64,000 nt of DNA from Bacteroides ihuae. Lineage in GTDB: Bacteria > Bacteroidota > Bacteroidia > Bacteroidales > Bacteroidaceae. Where the stretch lies: the NCBI RefSeq assembly GCF_900104585.1, contig NZ_FNVX01000006.1, positions 744,001 through 808,000 on the forward strand. The letters are read 5' to 3'. Numbering within the stretch: position 1 is the first letter of the stretch; each line of letters starts with the position of its first letter. A program made the position numbers and the translations under genes. The notes below the pieces were generated by a model. That model did no database searches and was not told the DNA's origin. It saw nothing but the letters and a program-made list of their open reading frames with translations. Below, piece by piece: positions 55,094 through 64,000 of this stretch.

Positions 55094-55915
55094 TTACTTA
55101 GATTCATAAACAATATCTTTCACATACTCTGCCCATTGGGCTGGAGTTCTCGATTTATCAAAAGTCTGCCAAGGTATCGGCTTTCCTATGGTCACAGTGA
55201 ATGTTTTATGACGATTTTTAAACATCTCATCCACCAGATACAACATAGCAATATTAAACTTGACACCTAATATCTGACAAATATTAGCCAGATTATAAAA
55301 GAAAGCTGAATTATGCCCACTGAAATGAATAGGTATAACATCCCGACGTGCTTGTACGCTTTTAACCACAAAAGCCTTCTTCCATTCCAAATCTTTTATA
55401 ATTCCTTTTTGCCTTCTTGAGCATATACCGGCTGGAAACATAATCAATTGATTTTCCGAACGAAAACCGGCTTCCACCATTAAAGGAAAGTCTTTAGCCT
55501 GTTTACCTGTCTTATTTATTGGAATGCAAAGAGGAGCCAAACCGCGTAAGTTCATCAGCAAATCATTCACAAGATACTTTACTTTACCATCATAATGCCG
55601 CCCCAAAATGTATCCTAAGGCAACACCATCTTGTCCACCAAGCGGATGATTTGAGACAAAAGTATATAATCCATCTTTAGGTAAATTCTTCTCACCTTTC
55701 AGTTCTATCTTCATATCCAAAAAAGCCACGCATGCTTCCAGAAAATCTACACCCAGCTTATCTCGCGACTCATACAAAAAGACATTAAGTTCTTCCTGAT
55801 GAATAATCTTCTTCAGATAGGTTATTAAGAAGGCAGGAATGTATTTGTAATACCCCGCAGCCTTTTTACGAAGTATTTTTTCAATATCAATTAAGAATAA
55901 AGAGTCGTCAGTCAT
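55094..55915 (-). CDS. glsA: GlsA-like PlsC-family O-acyltransferase
   Basis: This 273-residue acyltransferase of the LPLAT/PlsC superfamily has the His-Asp motif in the spaced form NHPLGGQDG, then MFPAGICSRRQKG and VIPIHFSGHNSAFFYN. This variant is typical of OlsA/GlsA-type enzymes that add a second acyl chain to the 3-hydroxyl of an N-acyl amino acid. With the following GlsB-like gene it would complete glycine lipid synthesis. It is the first gene of the two-gene operon and faces the HU-like gene across a 421-base divergent region. Confidence 0.8.
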   Translation of the reverse strand: MTDDSLFLIDIEKILRKKAAGYYKYIPAFLITYLKKIIHQEELNVFLYESRDKLGVDFLEACVAFLDMKIELKGEKNLPKDGLYTFVSNHPLGGQDGVALGYILGRHYDGKVKYLVNDLLMNLRGLAPLCIPINKTGKQAKDFPLMVEAGFRSENQLIMFPAGICSRRQKGIIKDLEWKKAFVVKSVQARRDVIPIHFSGHNSAFFYNLANICQILGVKFNIAMLYLVDEMFKNRHKTFTVTIGKPIPWQTFDKSRTPAQWAEYVKDIVYESK

Positions 55916-56119
55916 TCTTTCTAATTAAAAACGATTGCGCAAAATTAACGCATCTTTTTAATTAATCGCAATAAATTAGTAAAAAAAGCAGGGACAAAGT
56001 CTCCAAAACAACTAAAAAGAATATCCAACGGGAATAATAGGACCAAGATGTAACAACAAGAATAAATTTCAGTTTCTTTTAAAAGACAAATGCGGAACAG
56101 GTAAGCGACACATGTACTT

Positions 56120-56151
56120 TTTGTTGATATCATATTTTTGCCTTACCTTTG
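56120..56151 (+). promoter_or_regulatory. Bacteroides-type promoter of the HU-like gene
   Basis: TTTG (56120-56123) and TACCTTTG (56144-56151) are 20 bases apart, a full match to the consensus. It predicts a transcript start near 56158 and therefore a leader of about 180 bases containing the four palindromes. The remainder of the divergent gap (55916-56119) shows nothing recognisable beyond AT-rich sequence. Confidence 0.65.
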
Positions 56152-56170
56152 TTACGAATTAAAAGACAAG

Positions 56171-56253
56171 AACATCCGGATGTTTTTAGTCATAACATCG
56201 GGATGTTTTTCGTAAGAACACCCGGATGTTTTAATATATAACATGGGGATGTT
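56171..56253. repeat. Four palindromes at exact 23-bp period in the HU-like leader
   Basis: AACATCCGGATGTT (56171), AACATCGGGATGTT (56194), AACACCCGGATGTT (56217) and AACATGGGGATGTT (56240) start exactly 23 bases apart. The 14-bp units keep near-palindromic outer arms while the 9-base spacers vary. They lie between the promoter at 56120-56151 and the HU-like start, so they may be a DNA operator array or a ladder of small RNA hairpins. Too short and close for CRISPR. Confidence 0.85.
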
Positions 56254-56336
56254 CTAACACCTACAATAGGATTAAAAAACAGATGAAAAGCGATTTTAAA
56301 AACATAGAAAACTAACAATCAAATACTTAAACTATC

Positions 56337-56804
56337 ATGCCAATTAATTACGTAGTAAGAAAAAAAGTAGATAAAAGCAGTAACCAAACAAAAGAGCTAT
56401 ATTATGCCACTACAAAAGCATTGCAAAAGCGACCTGTAGATAGTGTGCAAATAGCAGATGAACTCGCAGAAAGAAGCTCCTTGCAGAATGGAGATGCATT
56501 GTCAGCTCTTACACAGTTATCAGACATCATTGCATCTCACTTACGTGAAGGGCGTACGGTAAGTATCAAGGGTTTAGGCAACTTCTACCCTACTGTCAGT
56601 AGCCAAGGAGTAGAAAAGCCCGAAGACTGTACAGCCAATAAAGTATGGATATCACGCATTTGTTTCAAATCGTCTCCTAGCTTCTTGAAAAAAGTGAAAG
56701 CAACTCACTTTGTCAGTATGCAACTAGGATATGGATGGTCTGCTCAACCCAATAAAAAGAAGAAGAAGAACAATAATGAATCGGACGCTCCAGAAAGTGA
56801 GTAG
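56337..56804 (+). CDS. HU-like DNA-binding protein with basic/acidic tail
   Basis: This 155-residue protein contains a single HU/IHF-type fold (about 20-125): SVQIADELAERSSLQNGDALSAL, HLREGRTVSIKGLGNFYPTV. It is of the HU-HIG subgroup common in Bacteroidetes and longer than classic HU (about 90). The C-terminal tail is a lysine cluster (NKKKKKNNNE) followed by acidic residues. It probably binds and bends DNA. It stands alone between the divergent gls operon and mraZ. Its leader carries the 23-bp palindrome array, suggesting special control, perhaps by itself. Confidence 0.85.
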   Translation: MPINYVVRKKVDKSSNQTKELYYATTKALQKRPVDSVQIADELAERSSLQNGDALSALTQLSDIIASHLREGRTVSIKGLGNFYPTVSSQGVEKPEDCTANKVWISRICFKSSPSFLKKVKATHFVSMQLGYGWSAQPNKKKKKNNNESDAPESE

Positions 56805-56909
56805 AAATAAATCAACAATCAAAGCGTTCTGGAAATGCTCATATAAACTACCGATCATGAATAAAATGAAGGATTTAACAAACTGTTGAAAAGTTATAAA
56901 AAGATTTTA

Positions 56910-56939
56910 GTGGAAAGTAGTGGGGAATTGTGGGGAAAT
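56910..56939. promoter_or_regulatory. MraZ-box-like operator: three tandem 10-bp repeats
   Basis: GTGGAAAGTA, GTGGGGAATT and GTGGGGAAAT follow each other head to tail (56910-56939). MraZ proteins are known to bind GTGG/TGGG-type repeats at one-helical-turn spacing in front of their own gene. The site ends 35 bases before the mraZ start and covers the -33 region of the likely promoter, so autorepression of the dcw cluster is expected. Confidence 0.75.
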
Positions 56940-56940
56940 G

Positions 56941-56948
56941 TATATTTT
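56941..56948 (+). promoter_or_regulatory. Candidate -7 element of the dcw cluster promoter
   Basis: TATATTTT is one base off TAnnTTTG and directly follows the three MraZ-box-like repeats, 26 bases before the mraZ start codon. Confidence 0.4.
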
Positions 56949-56974
56949 TACCGTCTCTTATATAATTAAGGTGC

Positions 56975-57433
56975 ATGATACGTTTTTTAGGCAATATTGA
57001 AGCAAAAGCGGATGCTAAAGGCAGACTTTTCATTCCGGTTCAATTCAGAAGACAACTACAATTAACTTCCGAAGAAAGGCTTATTATGCGCAAAGATGTA
57101 TTTCAAAACTGTTTGGTGCTTTATCCCGAGAGCGTATGGAACGAAGAATTAAATGAACTTCGCCTGAAGCTAAACAAATGGAATCCTAATCATCAAAATG
57201 TCTTTCGACAATTCGTAAGTGACGTTGAGATTATCACCCCCGACGGTAACGGACGCATATTACTGCCTAAAAGATACCTCCAGATGGCAGGTATTCAAGC
57301 CGACGTGCGTTTTATTGGCATCGACAACAAAATAGAGATCTGGGCAAAAGAAAAAACAGAGCAGCCCTTTATGTCATCTGAAGATTTTGGTATGGCTCTG
57401 GAGGAAATAATGAACAATGATAAGGAGTCATAA
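56975..57433 (+). CDS. mraZ: Transcriptional regulator MraZ
   Basis: This 152-residue protein has two SpoVT/AbrB-like halves. The first is FLGNIEAKADAKGRLFIPVQFR; the second is SDVEIITPDGNGRILLPKRY. Each has the conserved D-x-x-GR-x-x-(I/L)P core. MraZ forms a ring oligomer that represses its own dcw cluster by binding repeats such as those at 56910-56939. First gene of the cluster, 6 bases before rsmH. Normal length, fully intact. Confidence 0.95.
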   Translation: MIRFLGNIEAKADAKGRLFIPVQFRRQLQLTSEERLIMRKDVFQNCLVLYPESVWNEELNELRLKLNKWNPNHQNVFRQFVSDVEIITPDGNGRILLPKRYLQMAGIQADVRFIGIDNKIEIWAKEKTEQPFMSSEDFGMALEEIMNNDKES

Positions 57434-57439
57434 TGCAAC

Positions 57440-58354
57440 ATGGGAAATGAAGAGATAATATATCACACGCCAGTATTGTTAAAGGAAAGTGTAGACGGAA
57501 TGAATATACATCCCGAAGGCACCTATGTAGACGTAACCTTTGGCGGTGGTGGACACTCACGGGAGATACTTTCTCGTTTGGGCGAAAAAGGAAAACTGCT
57601 TGGATTTGACCAAGATGAAGATGCTGAACGAAACATCGTTAATGATGGTCGCTTTATTTTTGTGCGTAGTAATTTTCGTTACCTACGAAACTTTTTACAC
57701 TACCATCAGGTAGAAGAAGTTGATTCCATACTAGCCGATCTCGGTGTATCATCGCATCATTTTGATGACAGCGAACGCGGATTTTCTTTTCGCTTTAACG
57801 GTTCACTGGATATGAGAATGAATAAGCGTTCAGGCATTACAGCTGCCGACATTGTCAACACATACGAAGAAGAGAAACTGGCCAACATCTTATATTTATA
57901 CGGCGAACTCAAGAATAGCCGTAAACTGGCATCTGTTATCGTCAAGTCTCGCGTAACAAAGAAAATAGAAACCATCGAAGACTTTTTGGAAATAATAAAA
58001 CCACTCTTCGGTCGAGAGAGAGAGAAAAAAGAATTGGCAAAAGTGTTTCAAGCATTGCGCATTGAAGTAAATCAAGAGATGGAAGCACTAAAAGAGATGC
58101 TCACTGCTGCAACTGAAGCCTTAAAGCCAGGTGGAAGACTCGTAGTCATCACCTATCATTCGCTCGAAGATCGTATGGTAAAAAACATAATGAAGACGGG
58201 CAATATAGAGGGAAAAGCGGAGCAAGATTTCTTCGGCAATCTTCAAACGCCTTTCAAACTAGTGAACAACAAGGTCATTGTACCTGATGAAGAAGAAATA
58301 GAACGCAATCCACGTTCACGCAGTGGAAAACTGAGAATAGCAGAAAAGAAATAA
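57440..58354 (+). CDS. rsmH: 16S rRNA (cytosine(1402)-N(4))-methyltransferase
   Basis: This 304-residue SAM-dependent methyltransferase (formerly MraW) acts on C1402 in the ribosomal P site. Evidence includes YHTPVLLKESVDGM, TFGGGGHSREIL (SAM loop), GFDQDEDA, LADLGVSSHHFDDSERGFSF and VITYHSLEDRMVKN, all hallmarks of the family. Second gene of the dcw cluster, 6 bases after mraZ and 14 before the FtsL-like gene. Confidence 0.95.
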   Translation: MGNEEIIYHTPVLLKESVDGMNIHPEGTYVDVTFGGGGHSREILSRLGEKGKLLGFDQDEDAERNIVNDGRFIFVRSNFRYLRNFLHYHQVEEVDSILADLGVSSHHFDDSERGFSFRFNGSLDMRMNKRSGITAADIVNTYEEEKLANILYLYGELKNSRKLASVIVKSRVTKKIETIEDFLEIIKPLFGREREKKELAKVFQALRIEVNQEMEALKEMLTAATEALKPGGRLVVITYHSLEDRMVKNIMKTGNIEGKAEQDFFGNLQTPFKLVNNKVIVPDEEEIERNPRSRSGKLRIAEKK

Positions 58355-58368
58355 CGTTTCAGCAAACG

Positions 58369-58722
58369 ATGGAAGAGAAGAAAGAAGCAATAAAAGACAG
58401 AAAGAAAAAAGGCACTTCCTTAAAAAGTATTTTGGGAGGTGATATATTAGCTACGGACTTTTTCCGCCGCCAAACAAAACTGATCATTTTAGTCATGGTC
58501 TTTTTGATTTTCTATATACACAACCGATATGCCAGTCAACAGCAACAGATAGAGATAGACAAACTAAAGAAAGAGCTAACCGACATCAAATATGATGCTC
58601 TGACTCGCAGTTCAGAGCTAATGGAACGTAGTCGCCAATCTCGAATAGAAGAGTATATTTCGGAGAAAGAGAGTAATTTGCAAACGTCGACAAATCCGCC
58701 ATATCTAATAAAGAAAGACTAA
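58369..58722 (+). CDS. ftsL: FtsL-like cell division protein
   Basis: This 117-residue bitopic membrane protein has a basic cytoplasmic N-terminus (about 1-38), one membrane helix (KLIILVMVFLIFYIH, about 40-56) and a short periplasmic coiled coil (QQQQIEIDKLKKELTDI). Sequence identity to proteobacterial FtsL is not expected. Topology, size and position between rsmH and ftsI identify it. FtsL bridges FtsQ/B and the FtsWI septal synthase. Its stop is 2 bases before the ftsI start, giving coupled translation. Confidence 0.85.
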   Translation: MEEKKEAIKDRKKKGTSLKSILGGDILATDFFRRQTKLIILVMVFLIFYIHNRYASQQQQIEIDKLKKELTDIKYDALTRSSELMERSRQSRIEEYISEKESNLQTSTNPPYLIKKD

Positions 58723-58724
58723 AA

Positions 58725-60848
58725 ATGCCCGTAAACAAAAAAAACATAATGAACCGGTACTTCTTCGTCATCCTCCTCATGGGGCTGGTCGGAGTAGCAA
58801 TTCTTATCAAAGCCGGCATAACCATGTTTGCTGAAAGGCAGTATTGGCAAGATGTAGCGGACCGATTCGTGAAAGAAAATGTTGCGGTGCAACCAAACAG
58901 GGGAAATATTATTTCATCCGATGGACGATTAATGGCCAGTTCTCTACCTGAATATAAAATTTATATGGATTTCAAGGCCGGTGGAGAGACTAAAGACACT
59001 ATGCTGATTAATCACATGAACGAGATTTGCGAAGGACTTCACAAAATATTCCCTGACAAAAGTTCTGAAGAATTCAAAACACATTTGAAAAAAGGAAGAA
59101 AAAGAGGAAGCCGAAATTATCTGATTTATCCAAATAGAATATCCTATATCCAATATAAAGAAGCAAAACAACTCCCTGTATTTCGCTTAAACAAATACAA
59201 AGGAGGATTTACCGAACAAGCATACAACCGAAGAAAAAAACCTTTCGGTTCATTGGCTAGACGAACCTTGGGTGATTTATATCCGGACATAACAAAGGGA
59301 GCCAAAAGTGGCCTAGAATTGGCTTTTGATTCGGTATTAAAGGGAAAGGAAGGCGTTACACATCGCCAAAAAGTGATGAACAAATATCTCAACATCGTAG
59401 ATATACCTCCTATAGATGGCGCGGATATCATAACCACTATAGATGTGGGTATGCAAGATATTTGTGAGAAAGCTTTGATTGATAAATTGAAAGAGATTAA
59501 TGCCAACGTAGGAGTTGCTGTACTTATGGAGGTGGCAACAGGCGAAGTAAAAGCGATTGTAAACATGACCAAGTGTGCAGACGGAGAGTATAGGGAAGTC
59601 AGGAATAATGCAATCAGCGATATGCTAGAACCTGGTTCTACTTTCAAAACGGCCTCAATTATGGTAGCATTGGAAGATGGAAAGATCACTCCGGAAGATG
59701 GAGTAGATACAGGAAATGGTATAAAAAACATGTATGGGCGAGACATGAAAGACCACAACTGGAGAAGAGGTGGCTATCAATATTTGACCGTACCTCAAAT
59801 TTTGATGTTTTCTTCCAACATTGGTGTTTCCTCTATCATCGACTCACACTACGGGCACAACCCAAAACAATTTGTGGACGGATTAAAGCGAATAGGTATA
59901 AACAAACCACTGCACCTGCAAATTTCAGGAGAGGGCAAACCCAATATAAGGGGACCCAAAGAGCGTTATTTTTCGAAAACAACTCTCCCATGGATGAGCA
60001 TCGGATACGAGACACAAGTTCCACCCATAAATATTCTAAACTTCTATAATGCAATAGCTAATAATGGAATAATGATACGCCCTAAATTTGTGAAAGCAAT
60101 AATAAAAAAGGGCGAAACGATACAAGAATTTCCAACAGAGGTTATCAATCCATCCATTTGCTCACCACGTACACTGAAGCAGATAAGAGACATACTTAGA
60201 CTGGTCGTTGGAGAAGGATTGGGTAAGGCTGCCGGTTCACCACAATTTCATGTGTCAGGAAAGACTGGAACAGCTCAAATATCACAAGGAACAGGCGGAT
60301 ATAAAACCGGGACGGTAAACTACTTAGTGAGCTTCTGTGGATATTTTCCTTCGGAGGAACCTAAATATAGTTGTATCGTCTCCATACAAAAATCAGGACT
60401 ACCGGCATCAGGTGGCCTAATGGCCGGAAGCGTGTTTGGAAAAATAGCCGAAAGAGTATACGCTAAAAATTTGGTACTCGATATCAAAAATGCAATCGAT
60501 AGCAACGCGGTGGTAGTACCTGATGTGAAAGCTGGTGAGATGAATGAAACAAAGCGGGTACTAGATGAACTCAAAATTCAGGCACAAGTGCAATACTCAC
60601 CAAGCATAGGGAAAGAGATATGGGGAAACACCTACGCTGGTGCAAAAGCAGTGGTATTGCAAAAAAGCAACGTCATGCGTAATTTCGTGCCAAGCGTAAT
60701 AGGTATGGGTGCAAAAGACGCTGTCTATCTATTGGAGAGCAAAGGATTGAAAGTTCACCTAACTGGCATGGGTAAAGTACGCAGCCAATCAGTTCCCCAA
60801 GGCACACAGATCCACAAAGGTCAAGCAATAGCAATCATCTTAAAATGA
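58725..60848 (+). CDS. ftsI: Septal peptidoglycan transpeptidase (PBP3/FtsI type) with PASTA region
   Basis: This 707-residue class B penicillin-binding protein has an N-terminal membrane anchor ([20 protein letters not shown], about 12-31) and a PBP dimerisation domain with [14 protein letters not shown]. The transpeptidase has active Ser305 in [11 protein letters not shown] in MFSSNIGVS and KTG (K513) in SGKTGTAQ. Two C-terminal PASTA-like repeats (about 595-705; [20 protein letters not shown] and [20 protein letters not shown]) are present, a feature of the Bacteroidetes/Gram-positive SpoVD-like form, absent in E. coli FtsI. It cross-links septal peptidoglycan and is a beta-lactam target. 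Confidence 0.93.
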   Translation: MPVNKKNIMNRYFFVILLMGLVGVAILIKAGITMFAERQYWQDVADRFVKENVAVQPNRGNIISSDGRLMASSLPEYKIYMDFKAGGETKDTMLINHMNEICEGLHKIFPDKSSEEFKTHLKKGRKRGSRNYLIYPNRISYIQYKEAKQLPVFRLNKYKGGFTEQAYNRRKKPFGSLARRTLGDLYPDITKGAKSGLELAFDSVLKGKEGVTHRQKVMNKYLNIVDIPPIDGADIITTIDVGMQDICEKALIDKLKEINANVGVAVLMEVATGEVKAIVNMTKCADGEYREVRNNAISDMLEPGSTFKTASIMVALEDGKITPEDGVDTGNGIKNMYGRDMKDHNWRRGGYQYLTVPQILMFSSNIGVSSIIDSHYGHNPKQFVDGLKRIGINKPLHLQISGEGKPNIRGPKERYFSKTTLPWMSIGYETQVPPINILNFYNAIANNGIMIRPKFVKAIIKKGETIQEFPTEVINPSICSPRTLKQIRDILRLVVGEGLGKAAGSPQFHVSGKTGTAQISQGTGGYKTGTVNYLVSFCGYFPSEEPKYSCIVSIQKSGLPASGGLMAGSVFGKIAERVYAKNLVLDIKNAIDSNAVVVPDVKAGEMNETKRVLDELKIQAQVQYSPSIGKEIWGNTYAGAKAVVLQKSNVMRNFVPSVIGMGAKDAVYLLESKGLKVHLTGMGKVRSQSVPQGTQIHKGQAIAIILK

Positions 60849-60870
60849 TCATATAATTAAGCAGATAGAT

Positions 60871-62325
60871 ATGAAACTGGAAGAGTTACTAAAAGCAGTT
60901 CGGGTCATACAGAATACCGGGACAACAGATTTAGAGATAAAAGGAATTAATCTAGATTCCAGACTCGTGGAAACGGGCCATTTGTTTATGGCAATGAAAG
61001 GGACGCAGACCGATGGTCATGTATATATCTCTACAGCTATAAGCAAAGGCGCTATTGCAGTGCTTTGTGAAAATCTTCCAGAGCAATTAACAGAAGGAAT
61101 TACTTATATTAAAGTAGCAGATAGCGAGGACGCTGTAGGGAAAATAGCAACTACATTCTATGGCAATCCAACCTCTAAATTAAAACTGGTAGGAGTGACA
61201 GGTACCAATGGAAAAACAACCATTGCCACCTTATTATATGATACATTCCGCTATTTTGGATATAAAACCGGATTAATATCAACCGTATGCAATTATGTGG
61301 ATGATGAAGCAGTTCCAACTGAGCACACAACCCCCGACCCTATCACACTTAATAAATTGTTAGGACGCATGGCCGACGAAGGTTGCAAATATGCATTCAT
61401 GGAGGTTAGTTCTCATTCAATCGATCAAAAACGTATCAGTGGGCTTATCTTTGCCGGAGGAATTTTCACGAATCTGACTCGCGATCATTTAGATTATCAT
61501 AAAACTGTAGAAAACTATTTAAAAGCAAAAAAGAAGTTTTTCGACGATATGCCGAAAAATGCTTTTAGCATCACTAACCTAGATGACAAGAACGGATTAG
61601 TGATGACACAAAATACCCGTTCCAAAGTTTATACTTATTCGCTACGGAGTTTGAGCGATTTTAAGGGACGAGTTTTAGAGTCACATTTCGAAGGCATGTT
61701 ACTTGATTTCAACAACAAAGAGTTGGCTGTGCAATTCATTGGCAAGTTTAACGCCTCAAATCTGCTGGCTGTTTTCGGCGCAGCTGTATTATTAGGTAAA
61801 AAAGAAGAAGACGTATTGGTTGCAATTAGTACCTTACATCCTGTAGCCGGAAGATTTGATTCGATGCGCTCTCCAAAAGGATACACAGCCATTGTTGATT
61901 ATGCCCATACTCCGGACGCACTAATTAATGTACTGAACGCTATACATGGGGTACTTGAAGGAAAAGGAAAAGTGATCACTGTAGTAGGCGCAGGAGGCAA
62001 CCGCGACAAAGGTAAACGCCCCATTATGGCCAAAGAAGCTGCGCGCAGTAGTGATCGGGTTATCATAACATCTGATAATCCGCGGTTTGAAGAACCACAA
62101 GATATCATCAACGATATGACCGCCGGATTAGATGCCAGCGATAGTAAGAAAACGCTCACAATAGCAGACAGAAAGGAAGCGATTCGCACTGCCTGTATGC
62201 TAGCTCAAAAGGGAGATGTTATTTTGGTAGCAGGTAAAGGACACGAAAACTATCAAGATATAAAGGGAGTTAAACACCACTTTGATGACAAAGAAGTTCT
62301 AAAAGAGATCTTTGATAATGACTAG
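60871..62325 (+). CDS. murE: UDP-MurNAc-L-Ala-D-Glu--meso-DAP ligase
   Basis: This 484-residue Mur ligase has an N-terminal UDP-MurNAc binding domain (about 1-100), the ATP P-loop VTGTNGKTT (near residue 112), the central domain ([24 protein letters not shown]) and the C-terminal domain carrying DNPR near residue 402. DNPR is the specificity signature for meso-diaminopimelate, as expected for a Gram-negative wall. It adds the third residue of the peptide stem. It follows ftsI by 22 bases in the dcw cluster. Confidence 0.95.
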   Translation: MKLEELLKAVRVIQNTGTTDLEIKGINLDSRLVETGHLFMAMKGTQTDGHVYISTAISKGAIAVLCENLPEQLTEGITYIKVADSEDAVGKIATTFYGNPTSKLKLVGVTGTNGKTTIATLLYDTFRYFGYKTGLISTVCNYVDDEAVPTEHTTPDPITLNKLLGRMADEGCKYAFMEVSSHSIDQKRISGLIFAGGIFTNLTRDHLDYHKTVENYLKAKKKFFDDMPKNAFSITNLDDKNGLVMTQNTRSKVYTYSLRSLSDFKGRVLESHFEGMLLDFNNKELAVQFIGKFNASNLLAVFGAAVLLGKKEEDVLVAISTLHPVAGRFDSMRSPKGYTAIVDYAHTPDALINVLNAIHGVLEGKGKVITVVGAGGNRDKGKRPIMAKEAARSSDRVIITSDNPRFEEPQDIINDMTAGLDASDSKKTLTIADRKEAIRTACMLAQKGDVILVAGKGHENYQDIKGVKHHFDDKEVLKEIFDND

Positions 62326-62382
62326 AGCCATAATAAACCTTTTTGATTATCAATTAACAACCAACCAATAACAAGATAACGT

Positions 62383-63651
62383 ATGTTATACTATTTATTT
62401 CAGTGGCTTCAGAAATATAACCTACCGGGAGCAGGAATGTTTAGTTACATTTCATTCCGCGCATTAATCGCTATTATTTTGGCCCTACTAATATCAAGCA
62501 TATTTGGGAACAGGTTCATTAACCTATTAAAGAGAAAACAAATTACTGAAACTCAACGTGATGCCAACATAGATCCGTTTGGAGTGAATAAAGTTGGCGT
62601 TCCTAGTATGGGTGGGGTAATCATTATTGTTGCGATTCTAATTCCATGTCTGCTATTAGGCAAGCTACACAACATTTACATGATTCTGATGCTAATCACT
62701 ACATTATGGTTAGGTTCATTGGGATTTGCAGACGACTATATTAAAATATTTAAAAAAGACAAAGAAGGACTTCATGGTAAATTCAAGATTATTGGACAAG
62801 TAGGTTTGGGGCTCATAGTCGGACTCACTCTTTATTTTAGTCCTAACGTTGTTATTCGAGAAAATTTTGAAGTTCAAAAGCCCGGGAATGCCATAGAAGT
62901 AGTACATGCAACTAAAATTATAAAGTCAACGCAAACCACTATACCTTTCTTTAAAAGCAATAATTTAGACTATGCAGATCTAGTATCATTTATGGGCGAA
63001 TATGCACAAGCTGCAGGGTGGATTCTTTTCGTAATTGTTACTATCTTTGTAGTAACAGCCGTATCCAATGGCGCTAATCTCAATGATGGAATGGACGGCA
63101 TGGCGGCCGGAAACTCTGCCATCATAGGGCTTACACTAGGTATATTGGCCTATGTGTCAAGTCATATAGAGTATGCGGGTTATCTAAATATAATGTATAT
63201 TCCTGGAAGTGAAGAACTCGTTATTTATATATGTGCTTTCATAGGGGCTCTCATCGGTTTTCTTTGGTACAATGCTTATCCTGCACAAGTCTTCATGGGA
63301 GATACCGGTAGCTTAACCATAGGAGGAATTATAGCGGTGTTTGCCATTATCATACACAAAGAGTTACTTATCCCTATTCTTTGTGGCGTTTTCCTTGTTG
63401 AGAACTTATCCGTTATTTTACAGGTGAATTTCTTCAAATTAGGTAAAAGAAAAGGGATCAAACAACGTATATTCAAACGTACACCTATACACGATCATTT
63501 TAGAACCACTGCATCTCAACTTGATCCGAATTGTACGTATATGTTTACTAAGCCAACCAATGTGCTTCATGAGTCTAAAATAACTATACGATTTTGGATC
63601 GTCACCATCGTACTGGCTGCTATAACAATTATTACTTTAAAAATAAGATAA
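62383..63651 (+). CDS. mraY: Phospho-MurNAc-pentapeptide transferase
   Basis: This 422-residue integral membrane enzyme makes lipid I from UDP-MurNAc-pentapeptide and undecaprenyl phosphate. About ten helices are visible. Conserved motifs include PSMGGVIII, the Asp pair GFADDYIKI, NGANLNDGMDGMAAGN, AYPAQVFMGDTGSL and the basic/His loop FKRTPIHDHF. It carries an insertion (about 150-215, including RENFEVQKPGNAIEVVHATK) that makes it longer than the E. coli enzyme (360); this longer form is usual in Bacteroidetes. It lies 57 bases after murE and 15 before murD. Confidence 0.95.
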   Translation: MLYYLFQWLQKYNLPGAGMFSYISFRALIAIILALLISSIFGNRFINLLKRKQITETQRDANIDPFGVNKVGVPSMGGVIIIVAILIPCLLLGKLHNIYMILMLITTLWLGSLGFADDYIKIFKKDKEGLHGKFKIIGQVGLGLIVGLTLYFSPNVVIRENFEVQKPGNAIEVVHATKIIKSTQTTIPFFKSNNLDYADLVSFMGEYAQAAGWILFVIVTIFVVTAVSNGANLNDGMDGMAAGNSAIIGLTLGILAYVSSHIEYAGYLNIMYIPGSEELVIYICAFIGALIGFLWYNAYPAQVFMGDTGSLTIGGIIAVFAIIIHKELLIPILCGVFLVENLSVILQVNFFKLGKRKGIKQRIFKRTPIHDHFRTTASQLDPNCTYMFTKPTNVLHESKITIRFWIVTIVLAAITIITLKIR

Positions 63652-63666
63652 TATTAATCTGCTGAT

Positions 63667-64000
63667 ATGAAAAGAATCGTAATATTAGGAGCTGGTGAAA
63701 GCGGCGCAGGTGCTGCTGTACTAGCCAAATCAAAAGGGTTTGATACATTTGTGTCGGATATGTCTCTAATTAAAAGCCACTATAAAGAACTCCTCGACAA
63801 TCAGAATATTGCTTGGGAAGAAGGGCAACATACGGAAGAGCTTATTCTGAGTGCAGATGAGATAATCAAGAGCCCCGGTATCCCCAACGACGCTCCTATT
63901 ATTCTGAAACTTAAAGCCAAAGGAACGCCTATTATCTCTGAAATAGAGTTTGCCGGTCGATATACAAATGCCAAAATGATTTGTATTACGGGAAGTAATG
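63667..64000 (+). CDS. murD: UDP-MurNAc-L-alanine--D-glutamate ligase (partial, cut by window end)
   Basis: The frame from the ATG at 63667 stays open to the edge (111 codons). It begins with the Rossmann-like MKRIVILGAGESGAG and continues with DEIIKSPGIPNDAP and SEIEFAGRY. It ends at MICITGSN, the start of the ATP P-loop GxNGK(T/S)T. Position after mraY and these motifs identify murD, which adds D-glutamate. The catalytic central and C-terminal domains lie outside the window. Confidence 0.93.
   Translation, partial: MKRIVILGAGESGAGAAVLAKSKGFDTFVSDMSLIKSHYKELLDNQNIAWEEGQHTEELILSADEIIKSPGIPNDAPIILKLKAKGTPIISEIEFAGRYTNAKMICITGSN

Noticed and set aside
56171..56253. Short regularly spaced repeats resembling a mini CRISPR array
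   Set aside because: Repeats are 14 bp and spacers 9 bp, far below CRISPR size, there are no cas genes, and they lie in a promoter leader.
1..64000. Insertion sequences, prophage, conjugative or defence genes
   Set aside because: No transposase, integrase, phage structural, restriction or toxin-antitoxin protein is recognisable among the coding regions.

Overview
The window looks like chromosomal DNA of a Bacteroides-type bacterium (Bacteroidota, family Bacteroidaceae). The evidence is two SusC/SusD polysaccharide-utilization loci (PULs), a hybrid two-component system, an RF2 gene with its programmed frameshift, a glsA/glsB-type glycine-lipid pair, DUF3823/DUF4292/DUF3316 proteins, and many -7 elements of the form TAnnTTTG. 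The DNA is AT-rich throughout. The species cannot be named from the sequence alone.

Region 1 (1-13,823) is a PUL transcribed leftwards: GH35 beta-galactosidase, SusC, SusD, a DUF3823 lipoprotein and a tandem GH43 enzyme cut by the window edge. Its hybrid two-component sensor/regulator is encoded divergently. A 22-bp-spaced direct repeat lies just upstream of the PUL promoter and is a good candidate operator. The enzymes suggest an arabinose- and galactose-containing glycan (inference).

Region 2 (13,862-24,862) starts with a single-chain GH18 / polysaccharide deacetylase / GT2 fusion. Then comes a roughly 1-kb stretch with a repeat cluster and a decayed FKBP-type peptidyl-prolyl isomerase gene behind the glycyl-tRNA synthetase gene. 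It ends with a topoisomerase IV subunit A operon (parC, DUF3316, S41 peptidase) and tRNA-Leu(UAG).

Region 3 (about 25,000-37,309) is a second PUL read rightwards: a one-piece periplasmic-sensor/LuxR-type regulator, SusC, SusD, GH3, GH144 and an SGNH hydrolase. The GH144 plus GH3 pair points to beta-1,2-glucan (sophoro-oligosaccharide) use.

Region 4 (37,310-56,336) is mostly core genes: a TonB-type outer-membrane receptor, an MgtC/DUF4010 membrane protein, a CYTH protein, a phosphate-selective-type porin, a 43-residue membrane protein, prfB, an acyl-CoA ligase, an ArgE-like deacylase, an operon of dut, a TPR lipoprotein, a DUF4292 lipoprotein and an EnvC-like factor, dgt, and the glycine-lipid acyltransferases.

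Region 5 (56,120-64,000) holds an HU-like gene whose leader carries four palindromes at exactly 23-bp spacing. The dcw cell-wall/division cluster follows: mraZ with three tandem 10-bp MraZ-box-like repeats, rsmH, ftsL, ftsI, murE, mraY and the start of murD.

The least expected structures are the 23-bp palindrome array, the triple fusion glycosyltransferase, the FKBP pseudogene with a 19-bp perfect palindrome inside it, and two other short intergenic repeat clusters. No CRISPR array, insertion sequence or prophage is visible.
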